From assembly GCF_000208745.1 (NCBI RefSeq), contig NC_030858.1:17467694-17531693 (forward strand): 64,000 bases of DNA. Direction: 5' to 3'. Of the stretch, positions 34,800-46,051 are shown one piece after another. A model generated the notes under the pieces. It did no database searches and was not told the origin of the DNA. It was given only the letters and a program-made list of their open reading frames with translations. The position numbers and the translations under genes are program-made. The DNA is from Theobroma cacao. Its lineage: Eukaryota; Streptophyta; Magnoliopsida; Malvales; Malvaceae. How positions within the stretch are numbered: position 1 is the first letter of the stretch; each line of letters starts with the position of its first letter.

Positions 34800-35853
34800 A
34801 GATGCATCAAAATATAATTGTGTTCCTTTCGCATTAAAGATTAATTTGTTATGAATTCTCAGTTTTTCTTTTCTTCAATTCTAAGTTTTCAGACGGTGCA
34901 GAAAGGGCCATGGATGAAGATTATTGGAAAGAAAATCAAACAATGACTTCATGTGTATATTATAGAGCTAGAAACTTTCAGACTTAAAACCTACCCTTGC
35001 GTTCAGTTCCCTCGTCTGTGTTTTGAGCCCACAGAAGAACCTGGAGTGTTTTATGTCTTCTATGTTTTGCGAAAGCATATTGCTGAAAATATAATGTTCA
35101 AAGAAATAAAATTCACATCAGTCCATTTGCTTCCTAGCAAGCTACATTAGGAAAGATTTCCTTGGTGATCAATAAACTATAGCAGGATAAAAGTTACAGG
35201 AAAAGAGTTCATATAAAAACAATTATCTGATCAATCATAAAGATAATAATCCTAGTGAAGAAGGACAAATTTTCTTGGGGACTAAGTTTACAATCCAATT
35301 TCTTGGACCCTTTTGAAAATCAACATTGGTCAGCAGCCTTTGTCTCTATGTTTCTTAACTGAGAAATCAATTCCTGATTAGCCAACGTAACCTGAACCAA
35401 CTTTAATAGTGCTTGGCTGCCCACTGTTCATGTGATGGGCAAAAGTGTTATCCTTATCTTCGATTTCTTTGCAACCAAATGGAACATCCTTGAAATTTGG
35501 CGTTACCTTAAAATTTCTATGGTTTCCTTGAATGATGTCAAATACTTATTGATTCAAATTATAAAACCAGGACAACAAGAATTTAAAAAAACCAAAAAGG
35601 TAAAAGGAAAACCTAGGCAAGCCAAGGATTTCCTTTCCACAAGGTTTATTAGATCATTCAAACCAATTTTATTTCTATATAAACATGGTGTAACAGTATA
35701 AAACTATTAATGAAACTCAACATGATTACTACATTTGGTTTTCTGCAATTATCTTTGCCTACAAAACATCATGGAGGCAGAATCAAATAAAGATATGAAT
35801 TATTGGAATGGTAGCAGGCTTGCTATTTATTACTTGAAGAATAAGATGGTGCT
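34800..35853. other. Intergenic region between convergent germin-like genes
   Basis: About 1 kb. Frames at 34953 and 35432 have no recognisable family and low-complexity composition. I see no repeat or RNA gene. Confidence 0.5.
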
Positions 35854-36471
35854 TCAAATCTTGGCCTTGGCTCCAAGACCGGCCTTGATCTTCTGAATGG
35901 TAGCAACATCAGTTTTAAAGCCTTTGGCTAGAACATCATCATCAATGCTAGTGACAAAAACAGTGGATGGAATAGAAACAGTTCCAGCATTTGCACTACC
36001 AAAGGTAGAAATAGCCATGGCAGGTTGATCAGGGCTAGGATTGTATTGGTAATGAACAAGTCCTTTCGGAAACACAAAGATATCCATAACCTGGAGGGCT
36101 TGGGTGTAAAGCTTGCCGATTGTGTCAACAAAACCAACCTCAAGGCTTCCATCAACAACGATAAGAAGCTCAACAGAACGAGAGTGGATGTGGGGTGGGT
36201 TGAGGGTGCCTGTAAGGTACTCCAATGATGCAAAGGAGACACTCTGGCCATTAAGGGCAGGGAACTCCACTGTGCTAGCTCTTGTAACCTTGAAGTTTGG
36301 TGGATAGTCAACATCGTATATACTGTGAAGTCCGATGAAGGTAAAGAAATTTCCATCAAGGGCTATAGAGTTTGCAAACGCTAAGAAGTCTAATATGATG
36401 TCAAGATCACTAGCAGATACCATTGATGCTAACAAAAACAAACTAAGCAACTTGAAGAAAGTTGATGCCAT
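35854..36471 (-). CDS. Germin-like protein, diverged copy cut off from its promoter
   Basis: Single-exon ORF of 205 codons, intact, with a bit over half its residues matching the neighbour at 34030. The start at 36471 (CCATGGCATC context) precedes a signal peptide (MASTFFKLLSLFLLASMVSA). An in-frame extension to 36525 enters the transposon LTR and is not native. The cupin metal ligands are kept: His94 and His96 in NPPHIHSRSVELL, Glu101, His140 in IFVFPKGLVHYQY. The usual HxHPRA is HIHSRS, and the usual G before Asp in box C is replaced (VMDIFVFP). A copia LTR starts at 36492, 21 bases before the ATG, so the original upstream region now lies beyond 58515. It may be silent or driven by another promoter. 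The open frame argues for recent or continuing function. Confidence 0.88.
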   Translation of the reverse strand: MASTFFKLLSLFLLASMVSASDLDIILDFLAFANSIALDGNFFTFIGLHSIYDVDYPPNFKVTRASTVEFPALNGQSVSFASLEYLTGTLNPPHIHSRSVELLIVVDGSLEVGFVDTIGKLYTQALQVMDIFVFPKGLVHYQYNPSPDQPAMAISTFGSANAGTVSIPSTVFVTSIDDDVLAKGFKTDVATIQKIKAGLGAKAKI

Positions 36472-36491
36472 GGTTGGTTGCACTACAATTT

Positions 36492-36813
36492 TGTTAACTT
36501 GTAATGCTTGCATCCACGTGGACATGAAAGCATATGTAATCCATTAGGATTCTATGCAAGAATAGGAGTTTTTTTGTTTAAACTCTATGTCTTTACGTGT
36601 TAAGCTGCATGAAGTTGTTTTGTTAAATGTTTTACACTTGTTAATGGATCAAGAACAATGTTAGTGTTCAATTAATATTGTATCACTTGATAAATTTTGG
36701 TTGTTCTTATCAATGTGAATGCAACACCTTTTTCATTAATAACAAAGCAATTCCTCTATTCACCTTTGTTTTACTATCCTTTAACAAAGCATTATTCTTC
36801 CTTATTTTTAACA
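36492..36813 (+). repeat. 5' LTR of the copia element
   Basis: TGTTAACTTG...TTTTTAACA, 322 bases, matching 58192..58515 end to end. Confidence 0.93.
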
Positions 36814-36826
36814 TGGTATCAGAGCT
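36814..36826 (+). promoter_or_regulatory. Primer-binding site of the copia element
   Basis: TGGTATCAGAGCT directly after the 5' LTR, the usual initiator-Met tRNA primer site. Confidence 0.92.
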
Positions 36827-38454
36827 CTCTTTTCGATCTTGAGGGACTATGGTTAACTCCATATAAGTTTTGTAGTACCCCGTACTTTGATATAGTGGCT
36901 AATAAAGCTTATGTGTGAAACCTCAATCTTCATAGACGCATAACTCGAGGTGAAACTTATGTTTAAAGGTTTAATTTGAGCTAATGATGCTAGTTTTATG
37001 TTACTTATAATTATCTTATGTCGTTATAGGAGTAGGATCAAAAATAATTTTAATTGGCGAAGAAAGGTGCATAATGAACAGTAGCCTTATTTGCATATAT
37101 TTCGGGTTTTCAAGTATATCTCCCACTACAGAAGTTCCAATAACATGATTTTTGTACCATTAGAAAGCTAGGAGGCAGGGCTACAACTTTGATGTTTATC
37201 ACTTTTCCCAGTTCTGGCAAGAAGGTAGTCAAAATCTTTGTTGAAGTGAAAGAACTATGCTAGAAGAACCGAAATTGGCAGAATGTTTGAGCGTCGCGGC
37301 ACTAGAAATTGAGAGTCACGGCCCTCACCGTAAATTCTACAAATAACAAGATTTTGGGGTTTTTGAAGCTAGGACTTTTGGGGGCTACTTAAGGAACCTC
37401 TTTCAAAGAATTTTGGACCTTTCCCTAATGTCAAAAGAGTAAAAGATTTCACAAGAACAAGAGGAAGACAAGTGGCATTGCTAAGGGCATTTTTGTAATT
37501 TCATGAACAATTGGATAAGATTTAACTATAAATATCTTCATTCTCCAGCACCTTCCTCATATTTTCAGCACTTCATCTTCTTCTTCTTCCTCCCATCCCA
37601 CATTTCTTCACCTTCCATGGGAGTACCCTTTAAGCTTCCATAACTCTCTCAAGTTAGCCTTCATTTTCATGCTTTTGTGCATTTTTTTTATAGAACCTCT
37701 TATGCTCTTTCACTCTTTCACCTTAAAACCCTTGAAATGTCTTAGATCAATACTTTCTCTCACTAACTAGGGTTTTAGAAAGAGAAAGAAAGACCTTCTA
37801 TAATAGTTGGGAATTCTTGAGGAGATATTTAATTGCAAATCTAGCAAGGTGAGCATCGAAATTGAGTTAATATTTTAGTTGTTGAGAATGATTAATAGTT
37901 AGATTTATGAGTGTTTTGTAGTTGAGGTAGTTTATTCATTTTGGTGTGATTATAATAGTGCAAAAAAATAGCCACTTGATGGTAGTTGAAAGCTAGCTAG
38001 GAATAACTAGTGGAATATGATTTAGGAGATAGCTTTTAGAATTATGGTTATGTGATTAAGTTGATTGTGAAGCTAATGTGTGATAGGCTCCACCGAAACC
38101 CCACATCACCATTCGGGGCATTAGTCGAAGTTGGAGTTGCTTTAAGAATCAACAAAGACAAGTGAGTGAACTTGCATTAAAATGTTTTGGGATATACACA
38201 TTTATGTTTGATTGAATCCCTTAAAATGTTTTATTGATTTTCTTCAAAACTCGCACAAGAACAAGCCTTTATGAAATGTTTTCATGCTATAAAATGGATG
38301 GTGTGATGAATCCATGTGTTTCTGTATAATATTAATGTATATATATTATGTCATAAATGGTACATTGTGTGACAAAAATACAACCGTGCATGTGCGGGGT
38401 GAATGTGCACCTGTTGGTGATGACGGTGGTGAGGGAGTTGGATGATGATATTGC

Positions 38455-38590
38455 TTGTGCACGATGTGGGGGGATACACACGATGACTCCGGCTATGTGC
38501 ACGATGTGGGGGGATGCACATGAGCTGGGTGAGACGAGGTGTCCGGTTATGTGCACGATGTGGGGGGATGCACATGAGCCGGGCGAGATG
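38455..38590 (+). repeat. GTGCACGATG minisatellite, three copies
   Basis: Cores at 38457, 38497 and 38551. The second LTR of the same element has four copies (43092..43275), so the copy number has changed since insertion. Confidence 0.9.
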
Positions 38591-38603
38591 GTGGTGTATG
38601 TAT

Positions 38604-38690
38604 TTATATATATATACATATAGTATATATATATGTATATATATACATATAGTATATATATATGTATATATATATACTATATAGAGATGT
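38604..38690. repeat. TA-rich palindromic tandem repeat
   Basis: Alternating TATATA, CATATAGTATA and GTATATA blocks duplicated about twice. The matching site in the partner LTR (43293..43320) is much shorter. Confidence 0.8.
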
Positions 38691-39505
38691 TTGGACTTAT
38701 ATGTGCTTGCATTGACTATTGAAAACTTGAGTATTGTCAATGTGTTCAGTTTATTGTGCAATGTGGCATGAGTGGATTTTCTCGGTGGTAGTGAAAGCCC
38801 CTTGGATTTTGTCTGGCTAGAATTTCGTTGCAGCGAGAATGAAACTTTCTGTGCCGCTTATCATTTGGCTGGTTTTTGCCATATTTTCCACTTCTCCAAT
38901 TTGATGTTGAATATGAATTCTCTATCGTCACATGATTTAGCAACCAAGGGTTCAATTGAGAGTTTTAATAAGGACTTAAGCTAAAGTGCATCGTTTTCAA
39001 ATAAGTGCATTATGATTTCAAACTTTTCCTTATTATATTGCTTGTTCCCTTCCTATGTTCACTCACTGAGTTTGTACTCATGTTTTTAAAATTCATGTTT
39101 TACGTTTCCTGAGTTAAAGGTGATTGAATCCTAAAACGAGGTGCTCCTCCCTATACGTTGCTTTGTAGGTTTAACTTGACACTAAGTGTTATCAATCGTG
39201 CCCAGAGTCACTCCGCTGACAGTCAAGGTCTAATTATGTGTATATGAATATTTAATGTGAAACATTAAGAATCATTTGTTAATCTATTTATGAATATATA
39301 TTGGTGGATGATGCCATTATGAATGTATGATTGGGTTTTATGAATCGTTTTCAAAGAAACGAAATTTGAACATTTTGAGCTTTGGATTATAAAGGAATAG
39401 GGATTAATGTATAAGATCAATTAAGTAGGCTTGCTTGGGCTTAGTGGGCTGAGCCCATTGGGCCCTTGCGCCGGTCATGACCTAGGATTTGGGTCGTGAC
39501 AGACT

Positions 39506-39518
39506 CGGTATCAGAGCT
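39506..39518 (+). promoter_or_regulatory. Primer-binding site of the M-family element
   Basis: CGGTATCAGAGCT four bases after the LTR end. It is an initiator-Met tRNA site with its first T changed to C. Confidence 0.75.
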
Positions 39519-42391
39519 CTAGGTTTAGTTGAATCCTAGGGATTCTCGTGTTAGTCAGCGAAGTTGTCAGAGTTAATAAAGAGTCTTGTTTATGGTTTGT
39601 GACTGCAGCATAATTCATAGACATGAGGCTATATGAACTTCTATTCCTAGTAACCTACCCTTTTACTAACGCTACATAAAGGTTATAAGTAGTGTCGTTG
39701 TCCGGGTTTGAGATACCACCTAAGACACGGGCTGATGTTGGAAAGATTTTAAGCAAATGCTCCTAATGAGAGGATAATGTAATGATATATCCCTCCGATT
39801 AAGGATGGAGGAAGGTAGAGTTGGACTAATAGGTCTGTAATAAGTTAGTCATTTGTTGGAATTATAATTTGAACCCATGATTGTTAATGGGAAGACAATT
39901 AGATGACTATGGATTTCATTTGAGGTCAATATAGAGGAGTACGTGTGATAATGGTAATCAGGGGCATACTTGACTGAAACGAATAGTGATGGTTGTAATT
40001 TACTTGAAGTTTACAAATCTAAGCATTGAGGGAGGTGTAAACCAATAGTTATGTGCACGGGGGTGAGTGCACTATGTTAATTAAGCTTGACATGCTCCTC
40101 TATAAAAAAAATGGTGTGGGCTTTTGAAATATTTTATAAGCGTATAAGTGTCGAATATGTGTATAACAACTTAGATGGAGCTGGTTTTGATTTCAATTAA
40201 GTGATTGCGAGATCCCAAGTTTTGATTTGAATTATTATGCGTTATACTTATAAGTACATGAATTAGCCAAGGGTGAAAATCAATGATTATTATTATTGAT
40301 GCGTGGTCATCAACTGAAAGGATAGTAAACGAATTTGCCCTAAGGAAGAGCTTGAACTTTGTTATGCTTAACGTGAGGTCAAAGGATTAAAGGACTAGTT
40401 GTGGATTTGATGGCTTAAAGTTAAATGACTGAGAGATGTCGAATCTAGTCCAAATGCCATATGGAGTTCTATATTTGAGTTTGATATACGAATTGCTTTA
40501 GCGATCAATTTAAAAGTTTATTGGGTTCAGTACGCAATCTATGATAAAAATGATCAGTTTTGAATGTGATCTTCCCAGAGGTAAAGGATTTGGGAAATAT
40601 CAATTTTTGGATAAGTTCTAGGAGGAAGTTTTTGTATCCTAAGTTTAAGAAACTTTGATCTTATGACCACAAAGGCAAGATACAATAGTTAAGTAAATTA
40701 TTCACTTTATGAATGTAATGGGTTAAGAGCTAAAAAGTAAAGTCAAGATCTCGATGATAAGTGGTGTACAATTTGATAAATACGTAACCAAGAGTTATTG
40801 GGAGACAATTACTTAATCAAATTTTACTTAATGTTATGGTCAAGGAATATGATTGCTTGTAGTGCAATATGCCTAAACGACGATTTTGGCATACAACAAA
40901 AATGTGAAATAGATATATTGAAATTAATGTTTCGATTGCGTATTTGTGACAGAAAATTTGTTTTGCAAATTATGGTTTCCATGATCATGAAATATATGAA
41001 GGTTATCAATATATAGGCATATACTTGAATGTGGTATGTTTTGTGATTTACATGCACAATGTGGAAGGAGATATTTTATGGAGGAATTTGGTCTCACTGG
41101 TGGTTACATGATTATAAGTTTGGCATGAGATTGAAAATGCCCTAGCATATATGTGGAATGCATTGAGACAGGTTAAAGGCCCTATATACATCAACAAAGC
41201 CATTAAAATGAATGATGGGTGAAATAAGGATATTGTTATAACAAACATAAGAGCTTAAGGATAATTAATGCAAAAATACTAAGTTTAGTTCGATTCGAAA
41301 TAAGAGGAGGACACCTTGGAAGATCTTAAAATAATGCCCATTGGGGTCAATGAGCTAAAATGTTATCGGGCATACATTGAATTGTTAAAGTTATGAGTGG
41401 CTTTGAGATTAAGCCTTTGATTGTTTAAATCCTCAAAGAAATCTTATTAAAGGATGTGTTTGAACGTTTTGGGAAGTGTATCAAAAAGTATAAGAACAAT
41501 ACATTAGTTCGACTTACCATGAGAGGTCAAATTTTGATGGCCATAAGTGACTTGTGAACGATCAAGCAATGTATAAGTATATGCTCATAAAATGGAGCTA
41601 TGATTGGTAGATAAAGGTGGAACCTTAGAATTTCATTATCATAGTTATGAGATTATATTTTTGTATAATATGGCATAGCGTAGAACTCCAACGGTGAGAT
41701 AATGTTCACTACTTTAGGCATTGAGCTATAAGTTATGGACTTGCATCCACCTTGTGGACACCCTGATGAGATAAATTCGAGAGATTTCTCACACAAAGAA
41801 AACCTTAAATTTCAAAGAACAAATGGCTATAATAGTCAAGATGGGGCTCGTGACTGATATGTCACATAAGTATAAAGATCAGTTGCAAATATAAGGATTC
41901 CTAGAAATATTGGTCTAAGGCAATGATTATCTTACCACTATGCAGACCTTATGAAGTTACGGTCTCGATATACTGTAGACACAAGGCATAAATTGTGAAA
42001 CGCGCCTTCTTTCCCCCCACAAGGTTCAAATTTATTTTTAGAATTATCAAGGTAAAGTGCCTGATAAGGGTAGGCAAAGGTTGAATTGTGTTTCGAACGT
42101 TTAGAGAACGAGGGTGATATGCTTTGATTAAATAATACGACCCTTGGTGAGGGAATAGAAATACACTACGGGAATTGTAGAGATCCACTTATAAAGGGTT
42201 GATGATTTAAGATTTTAAGTAATCCTATACGGGGCAAAGACTTTGGTAATGAGCTATGACTTCGAGGCATGACAATAGAATATAAATTCTGGCTAAGAAA
42301 ATCGACTATAAAACACGTGATGTTTGGGGATGGTGCCAATTAGTGGTTGACTCTCGTATGAGAATGGAATGTTGAAATCAGCTTTGTGTAT
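39519..42391 (+). other. Non-coding internal region of the M-family element
   Basis: Nearly 2.9 kb with no protein domain I can recognise on either strand. The only hint of coding is IPPKTRADVG near 39709, which resembles the MPP(R/K)TRA start of chromovirus gag with the ATG changed to ATA. The rest could be a decayed or replaced gag-pol. The small frames at 40798 to 42188 look random. Confidence 0.5.
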
Positions 42392-42890
42392 TGATAATTC
42401 TATTTTATAGAATTATTTTATTCTAATTTTATTATTAAATATCAGCTAAGTCCTCAATTTTTAATTATAATTTACTTATTTCTAGTTGTTTTTATAATTA
42501 GGTTACTTTTAAGTTAGTTATTTTAATTTTATGTTATTCATGTTAATTTAGTTATTATTTATTAGTTTTTATATTTCTTTTGTACGAATAAAAGTGATTG
42601 GGCTTAATTTTGGAAAGCAAGGTGTAGACAGACCTAGAATCTGCTTGCATATGCTTCAGTAGTTTAATCATATCTCGAGATACAGAACTTCAAATGATGT
42701 AATTCTTAAACCAGTCGAAAGCTAAGAGACAGAGCTACAACTTTTATGAATATCACTTTGCCCATTTCTGTTTTGAAGATAGAGAAAATCGCGTCGGAAA
42801 ATGGCTAGACGTACTGTGCCGGGAATGGAAAATTGTAAAGATTGATAATTGATTTTTTGGCCTTTTAGTATACTTTTAAGCCCATTTCCA
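42392..42890 (+). mobile_element. 5' fragment of an Athila-like LTR
   Basis: Matches the first ~500 bases of the solo LTR at 12737. Begins TGATAATTC with a perfect inverted repeat (ATAATTCTA/TAGAATTAT). It replaces the 3' end of the internal region and the first half of the second M LTR. Confidence 0.8.
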
Positions 42891-44137
42891 AGCCTTTATG
42901 AAATGTTTTCATGCTATAAAATGGATGGTGTGATGAATCCATGTGTGTCTATATAATATTAATGTATATATATATATATATATTATGTCATAAATGGTAC
43001 ATTGTGCGACAAAAATACAACCGTGCATGTACGGGGTGAGTGTGCACCTGCCGGTGATGATGGTGGTGAGGGAGATGGATGATGATATTGCTTGTGCATG
43101 ATGTAGGGGGATGCACACGATGGCTCCGGCTATGTGCACGATGTGGGGGGATGCACATGAGCTGGGTGAGACGAGGTGTCCGACTATGTGCACGATGTGG
43201 GGGGATGCACATGAGTTGGGTGAGATGAGGTGTCCGGCTATGTGCACGATGTGGGGGGATGCACATTAGCTGGGCGAGATAGTGGTGTATGTATTTTTAT
43301 ATATATATATTTACTATATAGAGATGTTTGAACTTAATATGTGCTTGCATTGACTATTGAAAACTTGAATATTGTCAATGTGTTCAGTTTATTGTGCAAT
43401 GTGGCATGAGTGGATTTTCTCGGTGGCAGTGAAAGCCCCTTGGATTTTGTCTGGCCAGAATTTCATTGCAACGAAAATGAAACTTTATGTTCCGCTTATG
43501 ATTTGGTTGGTTTTTGCCATATTTTCCACTTCTCCAATTTCATGTTGAATATGAATTCTCTATCATCACATGGATTAGCAACCAAGGGTTCGATTGAGGG
43601 TTTTAATAAGGACTTAAGCTAAAGTGCATCGTTTTCAAATAAGTGCATTATGATTTCAAACTTTTTCTTATTATATTGCTTGTTCCCTTCCTATGTTCAC
43701 TCACTGAGTTTGTACTCACGTTTTTAAAATTCATGTTTTAGGTTTCCTGAGTTAAAGGTGATCGGATCCTAGAACGAGGTGCTCCTCCCTATACATTGCT
43801 CAGTAGGTTTAATTTGACACTAAGTGTTATCAATCGTGTCCAAAGTCACTCCGCTGACAGTCAAGGTCTAATTATGTGTATATGAATATTGAATGTGAAA
43901 CATTAAGATCATTTGTTAATCTATTTATGAATATATATTGGTGGATGATGCCATTATGAATGTATGATTGGGTTTTATGAATCATTTTCAAAGAAACGGT
44001 ATTTGAACATTTGATCTTTGGATTCTAAAGGAATAGGGATTAATGTATAAGATCAATTAAGTAGGCTTGCTTGGGCTTAGTGGGTTGAGCCCATTGGGCC
44101 CTTGCATCAGTCATGGCCTGGGATTTGGGTCGTGATA
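42891..44137 (+). repeat. Truncated 3' LTR, M family
   Basis: Matches 38263..39501, with four minisatellite copies at 43092..43275. Its last bases are GGGTCGTGATA where the first LTR has GTGACA. The acceptor-like TGTTTTAG at 43735 is intact here but is TGTTTTAC in the first LTR. Confidence 0.85.
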
Positions 44138-44635
44138 ATTTTGCTCTTCTAAGTTTGATATTCTTAAAAAAAAACAAGCCTTAGCAAGTTAGTTGAAAAA
44201 TTAAATTGCCACCACCACAGTAAGCCATCCAGCTCCTCCTCTGTTTAATGGTGATAATTATCCCTCATGGTTTGTGAAAATGGAAGCCTATCTAAGAGGC
44301 TACGATCTGTGGGATGTTATTGAGTCTGAAACTGAAGTCCCTCCCATGAGGGATAATGCAAGTGCTGCTCAAACTAAGTAGTACAATAAGGCGATTGCAA
44401 AGAGGTATAGGGCATTGTCATTCATTCATGGAGCGGTCATTGAACCTATATTCTCAAGGATCATGGCATGCAAGATGGCAAAAGAAGGTTGGGAAAAGCT
44501 TAAAATTGCATTCCAAGGTTCTGACCGTACTAGACATCAACAAGTGATGAATATGATACGAGAGTTTGAGGCTCTCAAAATGAAAGATAGTAATAGTGTG
44601 AAGGATTATATAAACAAGGTGGAGAGGATTGTTAA
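44138..44635 (+). pseudogene. Copia gag, first part
   Basis: Reads APPLFNGDNYPSWFVKMEAY, LRGYDLWDVIESETEVPPM, a stop, then AKRYRALSFIHGAVIEPIFS and GWEKLKIAFQGSDRTRHQQ: the UBN2/DUF4219-type gag of plant copia elements. It stops at KVERIVN, where a solo LTR is inserted (GTTAA before, GTAAA after), and resumes in frame at 50164. Confidence 0.85.
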
Positions 44636-45340
44636 TGTCACAGCCTAAATACCGAGTCATGACCAACGCATTGGCCCAATAGGCATAGCCCACTAAGCCC
44701 AAGCAAGCCTTTTTATGCAAACCCGATCATCATTCCCAACCATCATTTCTAAAACCACATATTGCAACCCTCAATTATAAATATTTCAGTAACGTTTTAT
44801 AGCAATCTAATATTCACATTTGTATTATGCTAACATAGTATCACTCATTTGCCATCTTATTGTGGCATCAGTAATCAAATATACATATTTGATTTTTTAA
44901 CATGAATCTTAGTGGTCTTCATTACTTATACATATACACAAGCATAAGACTCTTGACCGTCAGGGGAGTGACTTTAAATGAAGGTACCACAATTGAGGTG
45001 CCATAGTACCAACCAAGAAGACGAGCATACGTGGACAACTCAATCTAGGTCCCAACTGCCTCTGAATATGAAAAATGAAGTTTAAAAATGTGAGCATAAA
45101 CTCAGTGAGTGAACATAATAAGGGAACAAGCAATCAATAGGAAGAATTTGGAAATCATGATGCACTTGTTTCAAAAACAATGCAATTGATTTAGTTTCGT
45201 ACTAAAAACCCCTCATTTTAAACTTTGATTAATAACCTCATAGGGTTGCAAAAATCGAAGATCAATCCATGAAGTTAAATGGGTGAAAAATATGTCAAAA
45301 TCAAGCAAGGCAGCAAGCATGGCAGCAAGTTTTTTGCTGT

Positions 45341-45637
45341 AGCGAGATTCAGGGGGCCAAAACAGAAAGTTTCTCGCTGCAGCGAGAAACAATGTTAGTT
45401 TGCATGTGTTTCAGTTTTTCAATCATATCTCTTATTATAGAGTCCAATTGACCTCATTTTTGGACCATTAGAAAGATAAGAGGCAGGGATACAACTTTTA
45501 TGTTTACCACTTTTCCCAGTTTAGAAGGGAAGGTGGTCAAAATCTTCATCAAAGTGAAAACACTACACCAGAACCTAAGAGTTTCTCGCTGCAGCGAGTT
45601 GCTACTGCCAAAACAGAATGTTTCTCGCTGCAGCGAG
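45341..45637. repeat. CTCGCTGCAGCGAG palindromes
   Basis: A perfect 20-base palindrome TTTCTCGCTGCAGCGAGAAA at 45370..45389, 14-base perfect cores at 45585 and 45624, and a partial copy at 45341. Each is preceded by AAACAGAA-like sequence or a variant. Confidence 0.92.
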
Positions 45638-45876
45638 AAGTAGGGCACCTAAATGTAAAAGGGACCTCCTTTGCACTAAAAATCTTTTTGGTGCTGCAAC
45701 AAAATCAATTTGCAAGAAAATGAGAAATTCTCAAGATTCATCATGCCAATTTCAACATGCCAAATTTTCACATGCATTACAATCATATACCATATTCATG
45801 AGCTTTTATTCCATAAACATATATACACATATATGCATAGATAAACACCAATACCACCATCGTCTCATTTGACTCA

Positions 45877-46051
45877 TGTGCATCCCCCCACATCGTGCAC
45901 ATAGCCGAACTCATCGTGTACATCCCCCCATTTTGTGCACAGTCAGTGCCATCGTGTGCATCCCCCCATATTGTGCACACGAGCACTCTCATCATCCAAC
46001 TCCCTCACCACCGTCATCACCGGCATGTGCATCCCCCCACATCGTGCACAC
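45877..46051 (-). repeat. GTGCACGATG minisatellite, four copies
   Basis: Cores near 45879, 45917, 45957 and 46026, minus orientation, two of them with changes in the ATG-G block. Confidence 0.9.

Larger units (their letters stand above)
36871..39501 (+). repeat. Complete 5' LTR, M family
   Basis: Starts TGTAGTACCCCGTAC, ends GGGTCGTGACA; 2.63 kb. Contains TATAAATA at 37527..37534, CAAGGTGAGC at 37855, the minisatellite at 38455 and a TA-rich palindromic stretch at 38604. Compared with the solo LTR at 26441 it has about 43 extra bases at its 5' end. Confidence 0.85.
36871..44137 (+). mobile_element. Two-LTR gypsy-type element (M family), chimeric and non-coding
   Basis: LTR 36871..39501, primer site 39506..39518, internal region 39502..42391, a foreign Athila-like LTR fragment 42392..42890, then the 3' half of a second M-family LTR (42891..44137). 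Flanks AGTTT (36866..36870) and ATTTT (44138..44142) are a likely duplication with one mismatch, and the copia internal sequence resumes at 44138. The internal region has no surviving coding domain apart from a possible gag N-terminus. Confidence 0.8.

Noticed and set aside
35432..35701. 89-codon ORF between the germin-like genes
   Set aside because: No recognisable domain; composition like the surrounding AT-rich DNA.
36472..36525. 18-codon N-terminal extension of the second germin-like protein
   Set aside because: The extension runs into the copia LTR, so it is not native.
36814..39518. tRNA genes suggested by TGGTATCAGAGC
   Set aside because: These are primer-binding sites next to LTR ends; no cloverleaf surrounds them.
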